This document shows positions 1 through 5,252 of a stretch of DNA of 5,252 nt, one piece after another. This stretch comes from UBA7236 sp043727235 (GTDB lineage: Bacteria; Bacteroidota; Bacteroidia; Chitinophagales; BACL12): NCBI GenBank assembly GCA_043727235.1, contig JAYSYX010000060.1:1-5252 (forward strand), in the 5' to 3' direction. Both the position numbers and the translations under genes were made by a program. The stretch's first letter is position 1, and every line of letters starts with the position of its first letter. The notes under the pieces were generated by a model, which ran no database searches, was not told where the DNA came from, and saw only the letters and a program-made list of their open reading frames with translations.

Positions 1-57
1 CGCGGGACACGGGAAAACAAACGGAGGGATTTGCAAAAATTTCCCAAGAAATTTTAA
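1..57 (+). CDS. possible C-terminal tail of an upstream gene (partial)
   Basis: Frame 1 is open from the window edge to a TAA at 55-57 and encodes 18 residues, RGTRENKRRDLQKFPKKF. Eight of the 18 are Arg or Lys, which would suit the basic tail of a nucleic-acid-binding or ribosome-associated protein, but the piece is too short to name. In favour of a real gene end, the repetitive non-coding pyrimidine tract begins at the base right after the stop. Against it, the other two plus-strand frames are also open across this stretch, so the reading is only a guess. Confidence 0.3.
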   Translation, partial: RGTRENKRRDLQKFPKKF

Positions 58-98
58 CTCCTTCCTCCTCACTCCTCTCTCCTTCCTCCTTTCTCCTT
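58..98. repeat. polypyrimidine tract with degenerate CTCCTT repeats
   Basis: Of 41 consecutive plus-strand bases, 40 are C or T; the only purine is A71. A 12-base unit, CTCCTTCCTCCT, occurs exactly at 58-69 and again at 79-90, a period of 21 bases. A shorter CTCCTT follows at 93-98. The tract fills most of the gap before the ABC operon and ends where the candidate -7 box begins. It is a low-complexity intergenic repeat. Whether it has a role, such as an unusual DNA structure or an effect on the promoter, cannot be told from the sequence. Confidence 0.65.
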
Positions 99-105
99 AC
101 ATTTG
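98..105 (+). promoter_or_regulatory. candidate Bacteroidota -7 promoter box for the ABC operon
   Basis: TACATTTG matches the Bacteroidota housekeeping -7 consensus TAnnTTTG at every fixed position. It lies 17 bases before the TTG start at 123, so transcription would begin about 12 bases upstream of the start codon and give a very short leader. No TTTG -33 box is present at the expected distance of about 19 bases, because that region is the pyrimidine tract. The motif is short and could occur by chance. Confidence 0.4.
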
Positions 106-122
106 CCCTCAAACTTAAAATC

Positions 123-1013
123 TTGGAAGTAATATTATCCACCAACGATCTCAAAAAACATTACGGGCCAATAAAAGCCGTAAATGGATTGAATCTGCGT
201 GTTGAAAAAGGAGCAGTATATGGTATACTAGGTCCGAATGGAAGCGGTAAAACCACCACACTCGGCATGTTGCTCGGAATAATTCATCCCAGTTCGGGAA
301 ATTTTTCCTGGTTCGAAAATGGTAACAACGATGAAAACCGTCAAAGGATTGGTGCATTATTGGAGCAGCCCAACTTTTATCCCTATTTGTCGGGAGAACA
401 AAATTTGCGTGTGGTAGCCAAAATAAAAGGGGTGGATGAAAAGGAAATTGACGCTGTTTTGAATTCCGTGAACTTACTCGACAGGAAAAAAAGTGCGGCC
501 AAAACCTATTCATTAGGTATGCGTCAGCGACTTGCACTTGCTTCCGCGCTTTTAGGAAACCCCGATGTGCTGGTTTTAGATGAGCCAACAAACGGACTCG
601 ACCCCCAGGGTATTGCCGAGGTGCGCGATTTTATTACCAGACAATCAGCGGGCGGCAGAACCATTATTATTGCGAGTCATATACTCGATGAAGTAGAAAA
701 AGTGTGTACGCATGTAAGTGTGATAAAAAAAGGAAATTTACTCGCGGAAGGTTCCGTTGCACAATTAATAAAAGGAGAAGATCAGCTCGAAATTTCGGCG
801 GAGAATATGGAGCTCTTGATATCCTCCCTGAATAATTACCGCGGAATTACTAAATTAATTCGCGAAAATAATATTCTGATATTAAATGTTGCGACCAATT
901 TTTCTCCTGCTTTATTAAATAAATATCTACACGAAAATAATATCGCAATTAGCCATTTGAATGCCCGCAAAAAACGTCTTGAAGAACAATTTTTAGAATT
1001 AACCGCTGAATAA
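123..1013 (+). CDS. ABC transporter ATP-binding protein (ABC-2/BcrA-type exporter ATPase)
   Basis: This is the cytoplasmic ATPase of an ABC-2 type exporter; ATP binding and hydrolysis by its dimer should drive the permease encoded next. All nucleotide-binding motifs are present in order: Walker A GPNGSGKTT (residues 37-45), Q-loop Gln82, signature YSLGMRQRL (129-137), Walker B VLVLDEP (149-155), D-loop GLDP (158-161) and the switch His186. The signature reads YSLGM rather than LSGGQ, as is usual in BcrA-like drug and lantibiotic exporters. Residues from about 220 to 296 form the small extra C-terminal domain typical of this group. The length of 296 residues is normal.

The start is TTG: no in-frame ATG occurs before residue 49, which lies inside the ATPase fold beyond Walker A. 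The frame is open upstream to the window edge, but there it reads through the pyrimidine repeat and has no ATG or GTG. The permease begins five bases after the stop, so the two are almost certainly co-transcribed. The substrate is unknown. Confidence 0.95.
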   Translation: MEVILSTNDLKKHYGPIKAVNGLNLRVEKGAVYGILGPNGSGKTTTLGMLLGIIHPSSGNFSWFENGNNDENRQRIGALLEQPNFYPYLSGEQNLRVVAKIKGVDEKEIDAVLNSVNLLDRKKSAAKTYSLGMRQRLALASALLGNPDVLVLDEPTNGLDPQGIAEVRDFITRQSAGGRTIIIASHILDEVEKVCTHVSVIKKGNLLAEGSVAQLIKGEDQLEISAENMELLISSLNNYRGITKLIRENNILILNVATNFSPALLNKYLHENNIAISHLNARKKRLEEQFLELTAE

Positions 1014-1018
1014 TATCT

Positions 1019-1804
1019 ATGTTACGATTATTGAAAATTGAATTATCGAAATTACTTCCATACAGAACATTTAAAATTCTGTTTATTTTATATCTATTAT
1101 TAATGGTTCTTGTGCTTCTTGCGGGAAAAAATCTTGGCGGAAGCGAGAATGAAGGTCTGACCTCCGATAAAGTATTAGGTTTCCCCAATATTTGGAATTA
1201 CTACACTTTATATGCCTGTTATTTTAATATTATACTTGCAATATTGGTAATATTCGTTACCGGAAATGAATATACCTACCGCACACTTCGCCAAAATGTG
1301 ATTGATGGATTACAACGCAAAGAAACAGTTGTAGGTAAAATATTATTAGTTGTGTTGCTTTCCGTTATTTCAACTCTGATTTTATTTCTAAGCGGAATCA
1401 TTGCCGGGACAATTTATTCTACTCCCGAAACAAGATCCGACATGTTCGGACACAGCGGGTTTGTAATTGCTTATTTTGTACAATCACTAGGATTGATGTC
1501 GATGGGATATTTTTTCGGCACACTTTTTAAAAGAACAGGACTTGCCGTAATAATTTTTCTGCTGTTTTTATTTCCTGTAGATGTTATTCTGCGCGAAGCA
1601 ATTTTCCCTGATGGATTCGGCGATTATATGCCGGTTGCCACTTACTTTTTAAAACTAGTTCCCTTTCCGATAAATCATGTTATGAGCGGGGGTATGGATG
1701 CCCCAGCTTCAGCGCCAACTGCTCTCGCACTTGGAGTGGGTTTTTCTTATGCTGTGATTTTTTGTATTGGAACTTGGTTCATCATTAAAAAACGCGACTT
1801 GTAA
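1019..1804 (+). CDS. ABC-2 type transporter permease
   Basis: This is the inner-membrane partner of the preceding ATPase. The 261-residue protein has six hydrophobic stretches, at about residues 18-36, 66-82, 107-130, 147-169, 173-191 and 235-256, matching the six-helix layout of half-size ABC-2 permeases. After helix 2 comes the segment GNEYTYRTLRQNVIDG (82-97) followed by Gln-Arg-Lys-Glu. This resembles the conserved cytoplasmic coupling region of ABC-2 permeases in which a Glu is followed by a Thr/Arg-rich stretch and a basic turn. The C-terminus ends in a basic KKRDL. Two such subunits would pair with two ATPases.

The ATG lies five bases after the ATPase stop and has no Shine-Dalgarno sequence, which is normal in Bacteroidota. 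The exported substrate cannot be read from the sequence; peptides, antibiotics and lipids are typical for the family. The stop codon directly abuts the stop of the opposing gene. Confidence 0.92.
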   Translation: MLRLLKIELSKLLPYRTFKILFILYLLLMVLVLLAGKNLGGSENEGLTSDKVLGFPNIWNYYTLYACYFNIILAILVIFVTGNEYTYRTLRQNVIDGLQRKETVVGKILLVVLLSVISTLILFLSGIIAGTIYSTPETRSDMFGHSGFVIAYFVQSLGLMSMGYFFGTLFKRTGLAVIIFLLFLFPVDVILREAIFPDGFGDYMPVATYFLKLVPFPINHVMSGGMDAPASAPTALALGVGFSYAVIFCIGTWFIIKKRDL

Positions 1805-3244
1805 TTATCGAATATCCCTGATCTCAGCTATTTTTAATTGTAGCCATTGTTTATTTGCTAAAATGGAAGTGGAATCTACTTCCTGACGAAGTGCCACAAA
1901 TAATTTACTCCATTTCTGCTCATTAACTATGCCCTTGTTGATACGAAGTTTGTACAGTTTTATAGTGTTGTTAAATAAATTTTTATAGAGTGTGCGCTGA
2001 CTTCCACTTAATTGTTTATCGCGCATCAAATATATTTTAACGGTGTCTTTCAGCGATAATAGAGCTTCAAATTCCTGGTGATCGTAAAATATTTTTAATA
2101 AAATACTTTTTGCATCCAGGTAATAATTCGGATCGGTGAAATGTACACGATTTAAAAGCTGCATGGCGTGATCATAATCCTGTTTCTCATAATAATAAAC
2201 CGCAAGATTATATTGATAGGCGTTATCACGCTGTTCCGGTGCAAGTTTGGTATAATATGCATGAATAAAATTTTCCGTCCATTCAAAGGCATGTAATCGC
2301 ACTCCAACTGTTATGATATTTTTATAGGTCCACTCCGAAATATATTTATTGTCGTTTAACAAATTCAAAGGCAACATAAATTGTGCTATCTCAAACCATT
2401 CGCGCAAAAATTCATTTCTGCCCTGATTAATTCTTTTAACACAATAATTTTGAATATAGGCTACAATATCCTTTGCCTCAACTTCCGGGAACTCTTTTAT
2501 ATGTAAAAAAAGCTTTTCCCGAAAGCCGTCAAACCATGCATCACTATCCGGATCTTTTAACCATTGTAATATCGGATAATATATGCTCACCGTTGGATAA
2601 TGCGAATAATCCGTTAAATTATTTTCCAAAAACTGAATGAAGCGATCAAATTTAATATTGTCGTATTGCAAAGCAAGAATATTGGAGCGGTTCATCAACT
2701 CACACCAAATCTTTAATTGATTGCTCAGATAATAAATATCCAAAGCTTCCTGACTTTTTATTAAATGTGAATTATCTCCCTTTCTCGATAATTGAAAATA
2801 ATATTGATCTGCTAATTGATATAATTTAAAATTGGAGACAGCGTCATTACTTTCCTCATTCTGCGTTTTTCTCCATATTATTTTTCCTGCATTTTCCGTT
2901 ATCGCTGTTTCCATCAGATTTTCAATCACCAACACATCTTTTCTGTCCTGATGTTTTTCAAATTGTTTCCAGGCAAGATATTTTTCAAGCAATTTATACA
3001 GATCGCTCAGTAAATTATTTATTTGAAACTCCCCTTCGCCTGCATCTCCAAATATCAATTTGTGTGCAGCGGCCTTGTCCCAGGCTCCGCTTGCTTCATT
3101 TTTGAAGGCATTTTCAACGATATCGAGCAGCAATAAGATCTTTTTACGCTTATTATTATAGGGACTTCTCACAAAATCGGCAAAAAGCTCCTGTTCTTTT
3201 GGAGTTAAAGCCTTATAAATGGTTATAACTTTGGGAAGTGCCAT
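1805..3244 (-). CDS. conserved hypothetical helical protein with TPR-like repeats
   Basis: I do not recognise a named family. The 479-residue product is predicted to be soluble and almost wholly helical: it has no signal peptide or hydrophobic span and is rich in Leu, Tyr, Lys, Glu and Asn. The N-terminus (about 8-45, with LTPKEQELFADFVRSPYNN) resembles a region seen at the start of uncharacterised Bacteroidota proteins, where a Leu/Glu/Phe helix is followed by a Ser-Pro-Tyr/Phe-Asn turn. Residues 341-373 look like a TPR unit (YNLAVYYYEKQDYDHAMQLL, then an Asp-Pro turn). A weaker unit follows at about 374-407. Such helical repeats usually mediate protein-protein contacts, so a scaffold or adaptor role is possible; this is inference.

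The ATG at 3244 is the first Met, and the Met-Ala-Leu start leads straight into helix. The gene converges on the ABC operon with no intervening base and diverges from the secreted-protein gene. No clear -7/-33 boxes are visible upstream on this strand. Confidence 0.85.
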   Translation of the reverse strand: MALPKVITIYKALTPKEQELFADFVRSPYNNKRKKILLLLDIVENAFKNEASGAWDKAAAHKLIFGDAGEGEFQINNLLSDLYKLLEKYLAWKQFEKHQDRKDVLVIENLMETAITENAGKIIWRKTQNEESNDAVSNFKLYQLADQYYFQLSRKGDNSHLIKSQEALDIYYLSNQLKIWCELMNRSNILALQYDNIKFDRFIQFLENNLTDYSHYPTVSIYYPILQWLKDPDSDAWFDGFREKLFLHIKEFPEVEAKDIVAYIQNYCVKRINQGRNEFLREWFEIAQFMLPLNLLNDNKYISEWTYKNIITVGVRLHAFEWTENFIHAYYTKLAPEQRDNAYQYNLAVYYYEKQDYDHAMQLLNRVHFTDPNYYLDAKSILLKIFYDHQEFEALLSLKDTVKIYLMRDKQLSGSQRTLYKNLFNNTIKLYKLRINKGIVNEQKWSKLFVALRQEVDSTSILANKQWLQLKIAEIRDIR

Positions 3245-3277
3245 TACTATAAATTTGTGATTTTATGCGACTAAAAT

Positions 3278-3301
3278 ATTGATAAACAATAACTTATCAT
3301 T
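3278..3301. repeat. imperfect inverted repeat, possible operator
   Basis: Arms ATTGATAA (3278-3285) and TTATCATT (3294-3301) are complementary at seven of eight positions around an 8-base spacer; the inner six pairs (TGATAA/TTATCA) are perfect. The dyad lies 34 bases before the minus-strand start and more than 65 bases before the candidate plus-strand -7 box. A dimeric regulator could bind here. In DNA this AT-rich, though, such a dyad is not rare, and it has no U-tract to make it a terminator. Confidence 0.3.
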
Positions 3302-3367
3302 TATTTATACAACTAATTCAGCTATAAAAGTAGTGAATTTGTATTTCTTTATCGATAGAACACTGCT

Positions 3368-3375
3368 AATCTTTG
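3368..3375 (+). promoter_or_regulatory. candidate -7 promoter box for the secreted-protein gene
   Basis: AATCTTTG differs from TAnnTTTG only at the first base. Transcription would start near 3380, giving a leader of about 30 bases before the ATG at 3412. A TTTG that could act as a -33 box lies at 3338-3341, but the gap of 26 bases between the boxes is longer than the usual 19 or so. The -7 box is therefore plausible and the -33 box doubtful. Confidence 0.3.
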
Positions 3376-3411
3376 CATTACTAAAATTTCTAACAGTTAA
3401 CTTTATAGCGT

Positions 3412-5252
3412 ATGAAAACTAATTTATTCTCTATCCCAGTAATTCTGCTGATCTGCGTTTGCGGATCCTTGTCGGCACAGACATGGTCCTACGCAAAACA
3501 GGGTACTCCTACCTGGATGGGAGCAAATGCAAAAGACATTTATGTTGATGCAACAGGTTCGGTATCAATTGGCGACATTGGGTTGATTGATATTTTCGAG
3601 GGTGAACTTTATGTGGTGAAAAATGACCTGAGTGGAAATGTAATTTGGGAAAATTCTTTTGATCATCCAGGAACCTTAGAAATAGCGCAGCGTATTGCGC
3701 CCGTTCCTACTGACGGTGGATTTCTGCTTTCTTCTATTTTGGCAGACGGTTACAGACCCTGGATAGTTAAAACTGATGCTTCGGGAAACTTTGTGTGGTC
3801 AAGTGAGGCGTGGACCGATCTTTTGCCGGAAAATTCAGGTGGACAAGTTTACGCTTACCAATTACCAGGAGGAAATATTGCCGTAATTGCGCCGAATGAT
3901 GTTGAAAAAACGATTTATTTTTATACTGTTGATAATGCAACAGGTGCTTTTATCAGCGCAACAAATTACGATTACGTTGATATTAGAGATGGGGTTATTA
4001 TAGGAACTGCAACCGACATTACACATGACGAACTCGGTGAAGTTTTAATAACTTTATCCTTTATTTGTCCGGATAGTATTGTTTCTGATATAGCAAGATT
4101 CTCCGCTTCGTTTAATTTTGAAATGTCGATGAGGTGCAGTGGAGATCTGGAAACCTCGTATGCTACACAAATTTTGGTGGACGGCCTCGATGGTTATTTC
4201 GTTGTTGGGTCGGAGAACACAGGTGGTTTTTTTGGAGATCAATGGAGTCCATATATATGTTATGTAAGTTATGATGGTGTTTTTAATGGATATGCAACGC
4301 ATCCGGGTGCTTTATATAATTCTACAGCTTATACTCTTTCCAGTGTAACTTCCGGAGATTTAAAAATGGTGAGATACAATTTTATCGGTACCAGTTATGG
4401 GGAGTCTCCGGATGATTATATGGAAATAGTCACACTTGTTAGTTATAGCACTGAGGTCTCAGCAGTTACAATTGATTATGCTCCTTATAATACTATTGAA
4501 GTCATAAAACCACATAACGATGGTTACATTCTCGGTGGTACCTTCTGGGAAATTGGGGTTCCATCATATTTTACTTTAATTGCCAGCGATGATCTGGAAA
4601 ATTTACCTTCTTGTATCTTTAATTGTGTATGGCCGGGTGATGCCGACAATAGTGGATTAACTGATATGGATGATCTGCTTGCAATTGGTTTGGGATATGG
4701 ATCAACAGGTGCTCCACGAGCTGATGCTACCATTGACTGGACAGCACAAAATGCAGAACCCTGGGTAACAGCATTGCCTGATGGTACAAATAATAAATAT
4801 ACTGATTGTAATGGCGACGGAATAATTAATGATGATGATACAACTGCAGTGTCGGTTAATTATTCTTTTGAGCACGTAGTAAATACTTTAAGAACAGATG
4901 CTGCCGATATTCCATTATCTCTTGTAACAGATGGTGCGGCTACAATTGGATTAAATACAATTCCAATTATTTTAGGTGATGCTGCAAATATGGTGGATGC
5001 AATTTATGGTATTCGTTTTAATGTAGTTGTTGACGGAGAAAATATTGAACCAGGTTCCATTAAAATTAATTTTAATGATTCATGGATGGTAAATGCGGAT
5101 AATTATTTACAATTAACTAAAAACAATGGTGTTGATCTTAATGCCGATGGTGGTGCTGTTAGAACTGATAATTCCAATGCCTCAGGTTATGGTGAAATTG
5201 GAACATTAAGTTTTGTTGTGATAGATAATATCGCAGGTAAAACAGAAGCCGA
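3412..5252 (+). CDS. secreted propeller-like protein with dockerin-like and cohesin-like domains (3' end outside window)
   Basis: The frame is open from the ATG to the window edge: 613 codons and no stop. Residues 1-22 form a signal peptide: a Lys at position 2, a hydrophobic core at about 8-20, and probable cleavage after LSA before Gln23. No lipobox is seen at Cys15 or Cys17. Residues of about 40-397 repeat a motif of Gly-Gly/Asp-Gly plus a hydrophobic strand, then a strand ending in Lys-Thr-Asp-x-Ser-Gly-Asn and Trp. Clear copies lie near 66-80 and 101-129, with looser ones near 258-292 and 369-394; this pattern suggests a beta-propeller.

Two calcium loops follow: Asp410/Asp412/Ser414/Asp418/Asp421 and Asp465/Asn467/Asp469/Asn473/Asp476, a dockerin-like pair. 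From about 510 a beta-rich region (ILGDAANMVDAIYGIRFNVV, later GYGEIGTLSFVV) resembles cohesin-type domains. Related Bacteroidota proteins usually end in a T9SS sorting domain, so export to the cell surface or medium is likely. No catalytic motif is visible; an adhesive or structural role is inferred. It stands alone on its strand here, with no SD sequence before the ATG. Confidence 0.9.
   Translation, partial: MKTNLFSIPVILLICVCGSLSAQTWSYAKQGTPTWMGANAKDIYVDATGSVSIGDIGLIDIFEGELYVVKNDLSGNVIWENSFDHPGTLEIAQRIAPVPTDGGFLLSSILADGYRPWIVKTDASGNFVWSSEAWTDLLPENSGGQVYAYQLPGGNIAVIAPNDVEKTIYFYTVDNATGAFISATNYDYVDIRDGVIIGTATDITHDELGEVLITLSFICPDSIVSDIARFSASFNFEMSMRCSGDLETSYATQILVDGLDGYFVVGSENTGGFFGDQWSPYICYVSYDGVFNGYATHPGALYNSTAYTLSSVTSGDLKMVRYNFIGTSYGESPDDYMEIVTLVSYSTEVSAVTIDYAPYNTIEVIKPHNDGYILGGTFWEIGVPSYFTLIASDDLENLPSCIFNCVWPGDADNSGLTDMDDLLAIGLGYGSTGAPRADATIDWTAQNAEPWVTALPDGTNNKYTDCNGDGIINDDDTTAVSVNYSFEHVVNTLRTDAADIPLSLVTDGAATIGLNTIPIILGDAANMVDAIYGIRFNVVVDGENIEPGSIKINFNDSWMVNADNYLQLTKNNGVDLNADGGAVRTDNSNASGYGEIGTLSFVVIDNIAGKTEA
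4639..4839 (+). other. dockerin-like paired calcium-binding loops (domain within the secreted protein)
   Basis: This covers residues 410-476 of the secreted protein. Loop 1 (DADNSGLTDMDD, 410-421) and loop 2 (DCNGDGIINDDD, 465-476) both follow the F-hand pattern, with ligands at loop positions 1, 3, 5, 9 and 12. Loop 2 has the canonical Asp-Gly at positions 5-6; loop 1 has Ser-Gly. Each is followed by a short helix-like segment. The first ligands are 55 residues apart, clearly more than in classical type I dockerins, because a Trp-containing stretch (about 431-464) is inserted. Cys401 and Cys405 lie just before loop 1 and Cys466 lies inside loop 2, so a disulfide may brace the domain in the oxidising exterior. 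Confidence 0.75.

Larger units (their letters stand above)
3245..3411. other. divergent intergenic region
   Basis: These 167 AT-rich bases separate the start codons of two divergently transcribed genes, so both promoters should lie here. On the plus strand there is a near-consensus -7 box at 3368-3375. An imperfect inverted repeat is centred near 3289-3290. No match to CAAAnnTA, the minus-strand form of the Bacteroidota -7 box, is seen, so the promoter of the helical-protein gene is not identified. No open reading frame or RNA gene is apparent. Confidence 0.7.

Noticed and set aside
36..55. Inverted repeat AAAATTT/AAATTTT with a 6-base spacer, as a possible terminator
   Set aside because: The stem is made only of A-T pairs, no T-run follows, and it would lie inside the possible end of the upstream gene.
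40..98. The purine-rich minus strand of the pyrimidine tract as an array of ribosome binding sites for a leftward gene
   Set aside because: GGAGG-like strings arise automatically from the repeat; only a TTG start is available at a suitable distance, and too little sequence remains to test the frame.
123..1804. ABC pair as the gliding-motility transporter GldA/GldF
   Set aside because: The ATPase has the EQPNFYPYLSG Q-loop and YSLGM signature of BcrA-like exporters rather than features I associate with GldA, and the context has no other gld gene.
1811..1835. Weak hairpin CTGA/TCAG before a TTTTT run as a terminator for the ABC operon
   Set aside because: The stem is four base pairs with a two-base loop, which is sterically poor, and it lies within coding sequence of the opposing gene.
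3412..3465. Lipoprotein signal at Cys15 or Cys17 of the secreted protein
   Set aside because: The residues before these cysteines (Leu-Leu-Ile and Ile-Cys-Val) do not fit a lipobox, while a signal peptidase I site after LSA fits well.
4054..4733. Minus-strand open frames of 82 and 69 codons inside the secreted-protein gene
   Set aside because: They lie opposite a long, well-supported reading frame with recognisable domains, and their translations show no recognisable features.

Overview
The window looks like chromosomal DNA from a member of the Bacteroidota, probably an environmental lineage near Chitinophagales/Saprospiraceae or Flavobacteriales. The evidence is AT-rich DNA, starts without Shine-Dalgarno sequences, two candidate -7 boxes of the Bacteroidota type (TAnnTTTG), and a large secreted protein with a dockerin-like pair of the kind found in type IX-secreted (T9SS) surface proteins. 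The genus cannot be fixed from the sequence alone. There are no tRNA, rRNA, CRISPR, insertion-sequence or phage signals.

Layout from left to right. Positions 1-57 may hold the last 18 codons of an upstream gene. Positions 58-122 are a short intergenic stretch dominated by a repetitive pyrimidine tract, then a candidate -7 promoter element. Next is a two-gene plus-strand operon: an ABC ATPase (123-1013, TTG start) and, five bases later, its six-helix ABC-2 type permease (1019-1804). Together they should form an ATP-driven exporter or resistance pump of unknown substrate. A minus-strand gene (3244 down to 1805) encodes a 479-residue helical, TPR-like protein of unknown function. Its stop codon directly abuts the permease stop. 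A 167-base divergent intergenic region (3245-3411) with an imperfect dyad and a near-consensus -7 box leads into a large plus-strand gene (3412 to the window end). That gene encodes an exported protein with a signal peptide, propeller-like repeats, two EF-hand/dockerin-like calcium loops and the start of a cohesin-like beta domain. Its C-terminus, where a T9SS sorting signal would be expected, lies outside the window.

The exporter operon, the helical protein and the secreted protein show no obvious shared pathway. I see no convincing new multi-gene system. The most notable items are the dockerin-like pair with an expanded linker followed by a cohesin-like domain on the same chain, the pyrimidine repeat before the ABC operon, and the convergent genes with zero spacing.
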